From: Arenibacter troitsensis
Lineage (GTDB): Bacteria; Bacteroidota; Bacteroidia; Flavobacteriales; Flavobacteriaceae
Length of the DNA: 64,000 nucleotides
Direction: 5' to 3'
Assembly (NCBI RefSeq): GCF_900177645.1
Contig: NZ_FXAO01000012.1
Span: 1 to 64,000, forward strand
The notes under the pieces are model-generated. The model worked only from the letters and a program-made list of their open reading frames with translations. It did no database searches and was not told the origin of the DNA. Shown piece after piece: positions 35,342 through 43,887 of the stretch (positions are counted from its first letter, which is position 1; each line of letters begins with the position of its first letter). The position numbers and the translations under genes were made by a program.

Positions 35342-36332
35342 ACCAGTCTAATCCTAATAAAATTAATATACCAAAAAAAATAAAAAATATGGCCCACCAA
35401 GTTTCTGAAGATCCCAAATTTGGTAAGAATCGCTCATAGTTTTTAATTATCGGGTTATGGTTGGTGTCCAAGAGCAAATTGCCGTTGATATCCGTTTTGA
35501 ATAAAGTGCGTTTCCAGGGCCATACCACTCCCAATGAGCCCGTGATAAATCCTATGATCACGGCTGTTGTTAAATTCCTGTAATGTTTTAGTACGTAGGT
35601 CAATAGGTGGGAAAGGGTCACCAATCCCGCAGCAGATCCTACAGTGAATACCGCTAGGATTTTTAAGGTATTGAGACGTGTCGTGTTTTTAATAAAACTG
35701 AAGTCGCCCGTTAAGATTTCTGAAAAGGTATCGTATAGTGCGTTTACGGAATCTACCAACAGGAGTACATAATTGCCTAGGAGAATCAATATAAAAGAAC
35801 CTGATAATCCTGGCAAGGTCATGCCGGAGACACTGATAATACCACAGAAAAAGATAAAGACCAGATTGTCGTTCTGCGTAGCGGGATTAAGGAAGCTTAT
35901 GGATATACCTATGATTAATCCTATTATTCCTGCTGGAATGGTCTTTTTTCCCCAATGCCCAAAGTCTTTTCCTATATAGTAAATGGAGCCCAATATCATT
36001 CCAAAAAAGGCAGACCAAACATAGAGTTCATTTCTTTCCAAAAAATAATCCAAAATTTTGGAGACACTGAAATAACTCACCAACATGCCAAAAATAAGGA
36101 GGGTTAAGAACTGGCCGTTGGTGTAGCGATAGAAACTTTTTAGCCTTCCACTAAGCAAGAGTTTAAAGGCTTTTCCGTTTACCTTTTGAAGGGAATAGAT
36201 AAACTCTTCATAAAATCCGCCTACAAAAGCCACTATACCCCCTGAAACACCAGGAACTTTGTTGGCCGCTCCCATAAATAAGCCCTTGATTACAAGGAAA
36301 AATTTATCCGTGAACGTTCTGGGGTTTTTCAT
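35319..36332 (-). CDS. DUF368-family polyprenyl-phosphate transporter-like protein, copy 2
   Basis: A 337-residue membrane protein with about nine to ten transmembrane segments and two DUF368 signatures: GAANKVPGVSGGIVAFVGG near the N-terminus and GMTLPGLSGSFILILLG in the middle. DUF368 proteins (PopT family) are reported to move undecaprenyl phosphate across the cytoplasmic membrane to recycle the lipid carrier. It follows a paralogue by 14 bases and overlaps aroE by 23, so it is co-transcribed with both. Confidence 0.85.
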   Translation of the reverse strand: MKNPRTFTDKFFLVIKGLFMGAANKVPGVSGGIVAFVGGFYEEFIYSLQKVNGKAFKLLLSGRLKSFYRYTNGQFLTLLIFGMLVSYFSVSKILDYFLERNELYVWSAFFGMILGSIYYIGKDFGHWGKKTIPAGIIGLIIGISISFLNPATQNDNLVFIFFCGIISVSGMTLPGLSGSFILILLGNYVLLLVDSVNALYDTFSEILTGDFSFIKNTTRLNTLKILAVFTVGSAAGLVTLSHLLTYVLKHYRNLTTAVIIGFITGSLGVVWPWKRTLFKTDINGNLLLDTNHNPIIKNYERFLPNLGSSETWWAIFFIFFGILILLGLDWYGKNRKR

Positions 36333-36346
36333 TTGGGGTTGGGAGT

Positions 36347-37264
36347 TTATTTTTTAGCGGCCAATTTTTCCAGTATAAAAATAAGGGAAAAACCGAGTAA
36401 AGCGAGAATGATCGCACTTATTAATTGCGGATCGCCGTCAAAGGAAAATGGAGAGATATTCTGCTCTTTGATGGCAATTATTTTTTCCCCGAACATTTTG
36501 GTCTCCAGGACTTCTTTCCAAGGCCATATCTTATTTAATGAACCTAAAATAAATCCTGTCAAGAGTGCCAAGGTAAGGTTTTTGTAATGTGTAAACATCC
36601 ATTTTAGAAGTTTTGCGAAGCTCAGCAGGCCAAAAATGGCACCGAGGCCAACGGTAATTACAATTTTAAGATCTCTTTCGTGAACTGCATCCAGTACCGT
36701 TTTATACGATCCCAGTAGCACTAGAATAAACGCTCCGGATATCCCGGGTAAAATCATGGCACATATGGCCAGAGCCCCGGATAAAAATAAATAGGGGAGT
36801 GATGCCGAATTTTCTGAAGGGGGCAACTTTGTAATATAAAAGGCTATGGTGGCGCCCAGGATCAATATAATTATAGCTGCCAAATTCCATTTTTTTATTT
36901 CCTTGCCCACCAAAATAATACTGGCCACCACCAGGCCAAAGAAAAAGGACCATAGGGGTACGGGTTTGTTCTCCATTAACCAGCTAATGAGTTTGGCCAG
37001 GGAAAGGACACTTATACCGATGCCAAGAAGAAGCGCAAGTAAAAAGTTGCCGTTAAGTTTGGTCCAAAAGGCCTTTATTCCTTCTTTTCTTAATGTATTT
37101 AAAAGCGAAACGTTGACGTTGTTAATGCTGGTGATAAGTTCTTCGTATATCCCGGAGATAAATGCTATGGTGCCTCCAGAAACACCTGGCACAACATCGG
37201 CAGCACCCATTGCCATGCCTTTTAATAAAATAACAATGTAAGATAAAAGATTGCGATTTTCCAT
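36347..37264 (-). CDS. DUF368-family polyprenyl-phosphate transporter-like protein, copy 1
   Basis: A 305-residue membrane protein with about eight to nine transmembrane segments and the paired DUF368 signatures GAADVVPGVSGGTIAFISG and AMILPGISGAFILVLLG. It is the closest relative of the next gene in the same operon, with aligned motifs but clearly divergent sequence, so the duplication is old. The family is linked to undecaprenyl phosphate translocation. It lies 28 bases downstream of the TPR gene. Confidence 0.85.
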   Translation of the reverse strand: MENRNLLSYIVILLKGMAMGAADVVPGVSGGTIAFISGIYEELITSINNVNVSLLNTLRKEGIKAFWTKLNGNFLLALLLGIGISVLSLAKLISWLMENKPVPLWSFFFGLVVASIILVGKEIKKWNLAAIIILILGATIAFYITKLPPSENSASLPYLFLSGALAICAMILPGISGAFILVLLGSYKTVLDAVHERDLKIVITVGLGAIFGLLSFAKLLKWMFTHYKNLTLALLTGFILGSLNKIWPWKEVLETKMFGEKIIAIKEQNISPFSFDGDPQLISAIILALLGFSLIFILEKLAAKK

Positions 37265-37292
37265 ATAAGATAAAAAAACAAAAATAGTTTAT

Positions 37293-38693
37293 TTATCTGG
37301 AAGCTTTTTTCACATCCTCAATTAAGTTTTGAGCCCATTCCGTATTGAAGAATTGGGGAAATTCGTCCTCAAATAAGTGTAGTTGGTCAAGATCTATTTT
37401 AAGGGCATTGATCAATCTGTATTGGGCTCTGGGGAAATCGCTGATCAGCAGGTAAAATCCTGCCATTTTATATTGCATTTCACATCGCTGTGGATAAAAT
37501 TCATGTCCTTGAAGCAATATTTCTATGGCCGCATGAACGTCCAGGTTCTGTACTGCTACATCCGCCCAATGAAACCAAGTGTCAAATTCATAATTTCCTA
37601 GGTCTACCGCTTGTTGATAAGCGTAGTAGGCCTCGTCATTATTTTTTAAAGCGGCATGGATCTTTCCGCATTTTTTCCAGTACTTGGAATTTTCCCCATC
37701 AATGTTTATAGCTTTATTGATATAGTAGAGTGCTTTTTTATAATCTTCCTGCCTAATGTAATAATCTGTAATTGCCAACCATCCCTTATCCAATAATGGA
37801 TCTTCATGTACCGTCCTATAATAATAGGATTTGGCCAATTCATCGTTCTTTAGTTTTTCATGACATCTTCCAATCCTTAAATAAGCATGGGAGGTAGGGT
37901 CTTCAATGGCAATGGTGGTCTCATAATTTTCGATGGCCTCGTTGAATTTGCCCATTTTTTCCAAAACTTTCCCTTTTTCAAAATAAGCCCCAATAAAAGT
38001 GTCATCGGAAATAATGGCAAAGTCAAAAGCGGTAAGGGCCTCCTTGTGCATCTTTTTCGTAAAATACATTTTGCCCAATTGGTGCCAAGCCACCTCACTG
38101 TACGGGTTACGTTCAAGGTAATCATTTAGGTAAACGATGGCTCCGTCGTAATCCTCAAGAAATTCAAAACAATAGATAACATTGTAAAGTGATGAATAAT
38201 CTTCCTCGTCAAAGGATACACACATCATGAAATTTTGTTTGGCATCCTCAAAATTATCCATGAACAGATATTCCATTCCAAGTAAGGAATGGATGTCAAA
38301 ACTGTCTTCGGTTAAATTTAAAGCATGGGTCAAAAGAGAGACCGCGGCTTCGTGATTGTCTTTTTTGGAATAAATATTGGCTCTTTGGATGTATATTTCC
38401 TCGTTATTGCCGTCTATGACCTGTAACTCATCCAACATCTTCTCGGCCAATTCCAGATTGTTTTCGAAAACAAGTACTTCAATGGACAATAACTTTAATT
38501 CTATGCTGTCTGGATGCTGTTGCAGCCCAATTTTAATGGCTTTTTTGGCCAATGCGATTTTACCGTTATTCAGGTAGTGGTGAATAATATCTTGAAAATC
38601 CTCCGCGTCAAAGAAGTAGACATCGTCGGTCTTGAGCATGGATTCAAACTTAGCAATGGGTTGCCCTGGTCTCTCGTTTGGTTCTAACGCCAT
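37293..38693 (-). CDS. Tetratricopeptide-repeat protein
   Basis: A 466-residue soluble protein without signal peptide, made of about ten TPR units through nearly its full length (for example AWHQLGKMYFTKKMHKEALTAFDFAI and AYFEKGKVLEKMGKFNEAIENYETTI). It is probably a scaffold or adaptor in the cytoplasm; partners are unknown. It is the first gene of the unit with two DUF368 transporters and aroE. Confidence 0.85.
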   Translation of the reverse strand: MALEPNERPGQPIAKFESMLKTDDVYFFDAEDFQDIIHHYLNNGKIALAKKAIKIGLQQHPDSIELKLLSIEVLVFENNLELAEKMLDELQVIDGNNEEIYIQRANIYSKKDNHEAAVSLLTHALNLTEDSFDIHSLLGMEYLFMDNFEDAKQNFMMCVSFDEEDYSSLYNVIYCFEFLEDYDGAIVYLNDYLERNPYSEVAWHQLGKMYFTKKMHKEALTAFDFAIISDDTFIGAYFEKGKVLEKMGKFNEAIENYETTIAIEDPTSHAYLRIGRCHEKLKNDELAKSYYYRTVHEDPLLDKGWLAITDYYIRQEDYKKALYYINKAINIDGENSKYWKKCGKIHAALKNNDEAYYAYQQAVDLGNYEFDTWFHWADVAVQNLDVHAAIEILLQGHEFYPQRCEMQYKMAGFYLLISDFPRAQYRLINALKIDLDQLHLFEDEFPQFFNTEWAQNLIEDVKKASR

Positions 38694-38788
38694 AGGAACT
38701 TCTAATTATTCATTGGAACTAAAGTAATCTTTTGAAACCCTTAATTCCGACAGATTTGGTCTATTATATTAACAAATTAGTTAACAAT

Positions 38789-39970
38789 TTATTGTTTAAG
38801 GCCGTCCAACACCTCCAAAATCAGCGCACATCCCAGTCTAATTTCTTGATTGCTAATGGTCAATGGTGGTGATATACGAATTGCATTCGGTTCAAAAAGG
38901 AGCCAAAATAATATGAGGCCTTCCTCGGCACATTTAAGGATGGCCTCATTGGCCACTTCGGGTTTTTCCATTATCAATGCCAACATTAATCCTTTACCTC
39001 GAATTTCCTTTATGGATGGATGTTGCAAAAGTTTTCTAAAAAGGGCTTCCTTTTCCAAGGATTCCTCTATTAGGCTGCTTTCCGTTATTTCCTGTAAAGT
39101 GGCAAGACAGGCCGCAGCAATTACAGGATTGCCTCCAAAGGTGGTAATATGACCAAGCTTGGGGTTTTCTGTTAGAGTTTGCATCATCTCGTGGGAAGCC
39201 ACAAATGCACCTACCGGCATGCCGCCGGCCATTCCCTTTCCGATCACCAAAATATCTGGAGTACAATCGAAATGTTCAAAAGCAAATAATTTTCCCGTTC
39301 GTCCAAAGCCCGGCTGGATCTCATCCAATATTAACATCGCACCCACGGCTGTACAACGCTCCCTTACTTTTTTTAAATAACCGTTCTCCGGTAATATAAA
39401 ACCCGCACCTCCTTGTATTGTTTCCAACACAACTGCGGCGGTTCTTTCCGTAATTTTTAATAGATCTTCTTCGGAATTAAATTGAATAAAATCAACATCT
39501 GGGATTAGTGGCCTAAAAGCTCTTTTGCGCTCTTCATATCCCATAATACTTAAACTTCCCATGGTATTTCCATGGTAGGCATTCCTTGCAGATAAAATTT
39601 GGCTTCTTCCCGTGAACCTTCTAGCCAATTTCAATGCGCCTTCTATAGCCTCTGTACCTGAATTTACCAAATAAGTGGTTTCCAAAGTTACTGGAAGTAA
39701 GCTTGCTAGCAGCTTGGTATAGACAACGGCTGGCTCCTGGATATACTCGCCGTATACCATGACATGCATATATTTTTGCACTTGATCCTGAATGGCAGCG
39801 ACTACTCTTGGGTGACAATGTCCCAAACTGCAAGCGGATACTCCCGCAACAAAATCGAGATGTGCCTTTCCTGTAATGTCGTAAATATAGCTTCCCTTGG
39901 CATGTGAAATTTCCAAAGCCAAAGGATATGCGGAAGTTTGTGCCTGGTACTTATAATAATCGTCTTTCAT
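38789..39970 (-). CDS. Class III aminotransferase
   Basis: A 393-residue PLP enzyme of the acetylornithine/ornithine aminotransferase class. Motifs: VNSGTEAIEGALKLARR, LETIQGGAGF, LDEIQPGFGRTGK and the PLP lysine in VIGKGMAGGMPVGAF. Unlike rocD in this window it has no cysteine insert. Substrate specificity cannot be set from sequence; GTG in place of the usual TGAE-type ArgD context and the absence of arg genes nearby make an arginine role doubtful. It starts five bases after the OstA-like gene and is co-transcribed with it. Confidence 0.82.
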   Translation of the reverse strand: MKDDYYKYQAQTSAYPLALEISHAKGSYIYDITGKAHLDFVAGVSACSLGHCHPRVVAAIQDQVQKYMHVMVYGEYIQEPAVVYTKLLASLLPVTLETTYLVNSGTEAIEGALKLARRFTGRSQILSARNAYHGNTMGSLSIMGYEERKRAFRPLIPDVDFIQFNSEEDLLKITERTAAVVLETIQGGAGFILPENGYLKKVRERCTAVGAMLILDEIQPGFGRTGKLFAFEHFDCTPDILVIGKGMAGGMPVGAFVASHEMMQTLTENPKLGHITTFGGNPVIAAACLATLQEITESSLIEESLEKEALFRKLLQHPSIKEIRGKGLMLALIMEKPEVANEAILKCAEEGLILFWLLFEPNAIRISPPLTISNQEIRLGCALILEVLDGLKQ

Positions 39971-39975
39971 TTGTT

Positions 39976-41991
39976 CTATTTGTCAAGGACCCTAAAAATC
40001 CAGGTGTCGTCCAAATATTTACCGTTGAAATTGCTGTTTCGGGATTGGAGCGCTTCTTCCCAAGTGTTGTAGCGTTCTAAATATACGTAGTGGTATTGAT
40101 TGAAGTTTCGTAGAAAGTGTTGGGGCTCCAAACCTTTTTTTGTTAGGCTTTTCATGAATTTCTCATAATTTTCCTTTACTTCAAAAACGTTCGCTATTAA
40201 ATAGTAACCTGGATCCAAGCCGTTCTCTTTAGCGCCCTCCTCATAACGCACGCCTGTTTTTATTTCAGAAACGCTGGGCTTGGGCTCTTTTTGCTGTGGG
40301 TCTTTTTTGGTTGGTTCTAATTTTTTCAAGGGATTGGGAGGTAATAACTTGGAAGTATTTATGGAATCGCGTTTCCTTTGGTCCTCCAAGGCCTCCTCTG
40401 GTTCCACGTCCAAATCTATAGGGTTGTCCACCCCTCTTATGGTGACCAGTTTAATGTTGTTGTCGTCCTCGTCAAAAATATCGTCCTTGGTCATAATTCT
40501 TTCCTTGCCACGCCAAATAAAACCTTTAAGCAGCCTACTGTTTTCTGGAAGTTCCTTTTCGGGGAATATATCTCCATCGGGCATGGTGATAAAAGTAATA
40601 TCCTCTATCTCATTATTGGCTAGGGTCATTCTAATAGCACTGCATATGGTCTTGTCGATTCCAATTAGTTCCTGGTCATCATTATACATATAATAGATGA
40701 CCTCGGTATTCTTTACGAGGTCAATAAGACTTAGTTTGTTGTCTATGAATTTCCCGAATAGGTCCTTTCCCTTGGCCTGATTGTAGCCTACTTTGCCCAC
40801 CGTATCCAAAGAAATTATAAAGGCATTGTTGATGACTTTTAAGGAGTCCAATTTTTCGGTTTCCAAGTTGGACAATAAATGGATACTGTCTCCGGTCATC
40901 TGATTTTCTCCGTTCCAGATAATAGGATTGGTTATTAATTCGGTAATACCGGTTTTTTGGTTAAAATGGATGGAATCGCACTTGCCACTTAAATCGGTCT
41001 TATAAAATTTCGCATTCCTGAACGCCCTTAGAATACGTTGTTCCGGTTTGCCAGTGATCATTAGGGTGTCGCCGTGCATATATAGGGAATCCTGTTCTAC
41101 CAGATTGATAGATACGGCCCTTTTGGTGGCGAAAACGGAATCCTTGGCCTTATATACTTCAGCATAGTGCGCCCTTATCAATCCGTTGTTTATGGTATCC
41201 CTTATAGTAATATTGTTGGTAGCCGATGCAAATTCGGTCTTTTTGTCAAAATATAGACTGTCTCCGGTAATAATACGGTTATTGTAGTCTATACGGGTAT
41301 TTTTAATTCCGTATCCGTTTTCAATTTTAGTGTCATAGAATCCACGTTCGCAATACATTTTATAGGTTTCCCCGGTAATGGTGGACGCACCGTACAAATA
41401 GGCATTTTTGGACTCGGTATAATAATCCAATTGTTTGGATTCCAAATTGAATTCTGGGTTCACAAGGTTTACACTTTGCAGGAACTGGGATTTTTTAAGT
41501 TGTGTAAAGTAGCGCCCAATTTTACTGGTAAGGGTATTGGAGGAATCAACTACGGTGCCGTTATGTTCATAGTAAGCCTCTTGTTTTTCCCTGTCGAACC
41601 GTAAGGTGTCCGTGGTAAGTGTCATGCTGGTATGGTTCAATACTACATTTTCCCATGCCTTTGCCAGGTTTAGATTGCCATCGTAATCTATTTTTCCACT
41701 TGTAAGTTGTACGGAATCACCCTGTTGAAGTTTAATATTCCCAATGGCCTTGAGTCTATTTTCTTTTTGGTAATATATGGCAATGTCGCACCATAAATCC
41801 GCGCCGGCATGCTCCATTTGCACTTGTTGACCATCCTTGCTAAAGATGGCGGCCCCGGGATATTGTTTTTCATCCTTGGTGAAAGTACCTCCATAAACAA
41901 TGTTGATTTGTTTAACCTCTGTCTGGGGCTCCTGTGACCGGCCGCTCCAACAAATGCATAGGGTTAAGAATAAAAATACGGACTTGAGCAA
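39976..41991 (-). CDS. OstA/LptA-like protein with C-terminal SPOR-like region
   Basis: A 671-residue exported protein (signal peptide ending WSGRSQ). Residues about 25 to 330 carry repeated OstA/LptA-type beta-jellyroll strands (NRLKAIGNIKLQQGDSVQLT, ITGDSLYFDKKTEFA), the fold that carries lipopolysaccharide through the periplasm. Residues about 330 to 530 continue with similar strands. After a Lys/Pro-rich linker, residues 594 to 671 (PGYYLIANVFEV ... YVYLERY ... WIFRVLDK) look like a SPOR-type domain, which usually binds peptidoglycan stripped of stem peptides. A -7-like TATTTTTG is on the minus strand at 42008-42015. Confidence 0.78.
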   Translation of the reverse strand: MLKSVFLFLTLCICWSGRSQEPQTEVKQINIVYGGTFTKDEKQYPGAAIFSKDGQQVQMEHAGADLWCDIAIYYQKENRLKAIGNIKLQQGDSVQLTSGKIDYDGNLNLAKAWENVVLNHTSMTLTTDTLRFDREKQEAYYEHNGTVVDSSNTLTSKIGRYFTQLKKSQFLQSVNLVNPEFNLESKQLDYYTESKNAYLYGASTITGETYKMYCERGFYDTKIENGYGIKNTRIDYNNRIITGDSLYFDKKTEFASATNNITIRDTINNGLIRAHYAEVYKAKDSVFATKRAVSINLVEQDSLYMHGDTLMITGKPEQRILRAFRNAKFYKTDLSGKCDSIHFNQKTGITELITNPIIWNGENQMTGDSIHLLSNLETEKLDSLKVINNAFIISLDTVGKVGYNQAKGKDLFGKFIDNKLSLIDLVKNTEVIYYMYNDDQELIGIDKTICSAIRMTLANNEIEDITFITMPDGDIFPEKELPENSRLLKGFIWRGKERIMTKDDIFDEDDNNIKLVTIRGVDNPIDLDVEPEEALEDQRKRDSINTSKLLPPNPLKKLEPTKKDPQQKEPKPSVSEIKTGVRYEEGAKENGLDPGYYLIANVFEVKENYEKFMKSLTKKGLEPQHFLRNFNQYHYVYLERYNTWEEALQSRNSNFNGKYLDDTWIFRVLDK

Positions 41992-42071
41992 TGTTTAAAA
42001 TTTTGGTCAAAAATAGTATATTTTGGGGGAGGATAATATAGTTTGGGATAGTTTTAGTAAAATGCCATTAA

Positions 42072-42098
42072 CAAAAAAGCCATCTTAAAAGATGGCTT
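42072..42098 (-). terminator. Terminator downstream of purA
   Basis: AAGCCATCTT and AAGATGGCTT form a 10-pair stem with a two-base loop; on the minus strand it is followed by a T-run. It ends the rel, Fur, purA group. Confidence 0.85.
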
Positions 42099-42102
42099 CG
42101 GG

Positions 42103-43374
42103 TTATCGATATATGGTCTGGGTCCTATCCGGTCCTACCGAGACAATCTTGATGGGCACTTCCAATTCCTTTTCCAGAAACTTAATATAATCTATCAGGG
42201 TATCCGGAAGTTCTTCGGAATTGCTCATTTTGGTCAAATCCTTTGCCCAGCCTTTCATTTCAGTATAAACAGGGGTCACGTATTCCGGTTCTATGCTATA
42301 GGGCAAATGCTTTATTTGGTTTCCTTTATAGTTATAGGCCGTACATACTTTTAGTGTCTTAAAGCCGCTAAGCACATCTGCCTTCATCATCATCAATTCC
42401 GTAACTCCATTAATTTCAACGGCGTATTTAAGTGCTACAAGGTCCAGCCATCCACAGCGTCTTGGTCTGCCTGTGGTGGCGCCAAATTCGTTTCCGACCC
42501 TGCCCATGGTTGCGCCGTCCTCATCAAAAAGTTCTGTTGGGAAAGGTCCGCTGCCTACACGGGTAGTATATGCTTTAAATATACCCAATACATTACCGAT
42601 TTTATTGGGGGCCACACCCAATCCAGTACATGCTCCTGCTGCCGTGGTGTTGGATGAGGTTACAAATGGATAGGTGCCAAAATCGATATCCAATAACGAT
42701 CCCTGTGCACCTTCTGCCAAAATCTTTTTACCTTCCCGCTGTGCATTGAAAATATACTCTTCACTATCTATGAAGGTTAATTTTTTTAGTTCTTCCACAG
42801 CCATAAAGAAGTCGGCCTCCAATTCCTTCAGGTCATATTGGATCTCAACATTGTAAAAGCTTATCATGGCCTCATGTTTGTTGGCCAATATTCTGTACTT
42901 TTCTTTCCAGTCAGAGAATTCCAAATCTCCTACTCTCATTCCGTTCCTCCCGGTTTTGTCCATATAGGTAGGGCCAATACCTTTTAGGGTAGATCCGATT
43001 TTGGCCTTGCCTTTGGAGGTTTCCGAAGCGGCATCCAATAACCGGTGGGTGGGTAATATTAGATGTGCCTTTCTAGAGATAAATAATTTTGATTTAATAT
43101 CTAGATTGAACTTTTTAAGATTATCCAGCTCCTTTTTAAAGATAACCGGGTCTATAACCACTCCGTTGCCAACAATGTTCACCGCGGTTTCGTGGAATAT
43201 CCCTGAAGGAATGGTATGCAATACATGTTTTATACCATCAAATTCTAAAGTGTGGCCAGCATTTGGGCCACCTTGGAAACGTGCAATTATGTCATAGTTT
43301 TTTGTTAAAACATCAACTATTTTCCCTTTTCCTTCATCTCCCCATTGGAGTCCTAGTAGTAAATCTACTGCCAT
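42103..43374 (-). CDS. purA: Adenylosuccinate synthase
   Basis: A 423-residue enzyme that joins IMP and aspartate using GTP, the first step from IMP to AMP. The N-terminal GTP-binding motif LGLQWGDEGKGKIVD, the IMP-site loop GGPNAGHT and the C-terminal SVGPDRTQTI are all present; length is normal. It starts 16 bases after the Fur-family gene and is likely co-transcribed with it and with rel, linking purine synthesis with the (p)ppGpp enzyme. Confidence 0.95.
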   Translation of the reverse strand: MAVDLLLGLQWGDEGKGKIVDVLTKNYDIIARFQGGPNAGHTLEFDGIKHVLHTIPSGIFHETAVNIVGNGVVIDPVIFKKELDNLKKFNLDIKSKLFISRKAHLILPTHRLLDAASETSKGKAKIGSTLKGIGPTYMDKTGRNGMRVGDLEFSDWKEKYRILANKHEAMISFYNVEIQYDLKELEADFFMAVEELKKLTFIDSEEYIFNAQREGKKILAEGAQGSLLDIDFGTYPFVTSSNTTAAGACTGLGVAPNKIGNVLGIFKAYTTRVGSGPFPTELFDEDGATMGRVGNEFGATTGRPRRCGWLDLVALKYAVEINGVTELMMMKADVLSGFKTLKVCTAYNYKGNQIKHLPYSIEPEYVTPVYTEMKGWAKDLTKMSNSEELPDTLIDYIKFLEKELEVPIKIVSVGPDRTQTIYR

Positions 43375-43390
43375 TATTTATGTAATTGGA

Positions 43391-43846
43391 TTAATTATTC
43401 GTGTTCTCTTCTTTATTTCGTGTTCCGTAAAAATAGAGCGAGTGGGTGTTGATCTTAATGTTGAAAACCTCTTCTATGGTTTTTTTTATCCCTTGAATAC
43501 GTGGATCGCAAAATTCCATAACCTCACCGGTATCCGTAAGGATTACATGATCGTGTTGCCTGTCAAAATAAGATTTTTCGTATTGGGCCTGATTTTTTCC
43601 AAATTGGTGTTTTCTTACCAATTTGCATTCCAAGAGAAGCTCAATAGTATTGTAGAGGGTGGCCCTGCTTACCCGATAATTCTTATTTTTCATGGTGATA
43701 TAGAGCGATTCTATATCAAAATGCTCTTCGCTATCGTAGATTTCCTGTAAGATTGCGTAGCGCTCAGGTGTTTTTCTGTGACCATTTTCCTCCAGAAAAG
43801 TGGTGAAGACATTTTTGACTATTTCTTGATTCTTATTTTCGCCCAT
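43391..43846 (-). CDS. Fur-family transcriptional regulator without the usual CxxC zinc site
   Basis: A 151-residue winged-helix regulator of the Fur superfamily. The DNA-binding half (about 15 to 90, [15 protein letters not shown], then [15 protein letters not shown]) is normal. In the dimerisation half QHDHVIL and [12 protein letters not shown] are present, but the structural-zinc Cys-x2-Cys that usually follows HDHLIC is replaced by [10 protein letters not shown]; only two cysteines remain. It may sense iron, zinc or peroxide; which cannot be told. It lies between rel and purA. Confidence 0.85.
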   Translation of the reverse strand: MGENKNQEIVKNVFTTFLEENGHRKTPERYAILQEIYDSEEHFDIESLYITMKNKNYRVSRATLYNTIELLLECKLVRKHQFGKNQAQYEKSYFDRQHDHVILTDTGEVMEFCDPRIQGIKKTIEEVFNIKINTHSLYFYGTRNKEENTNN

Positions 43847-43887
43847 AGCATTTACCCAGCGTTAGGGTACAAATGTACAGTTAAAAT

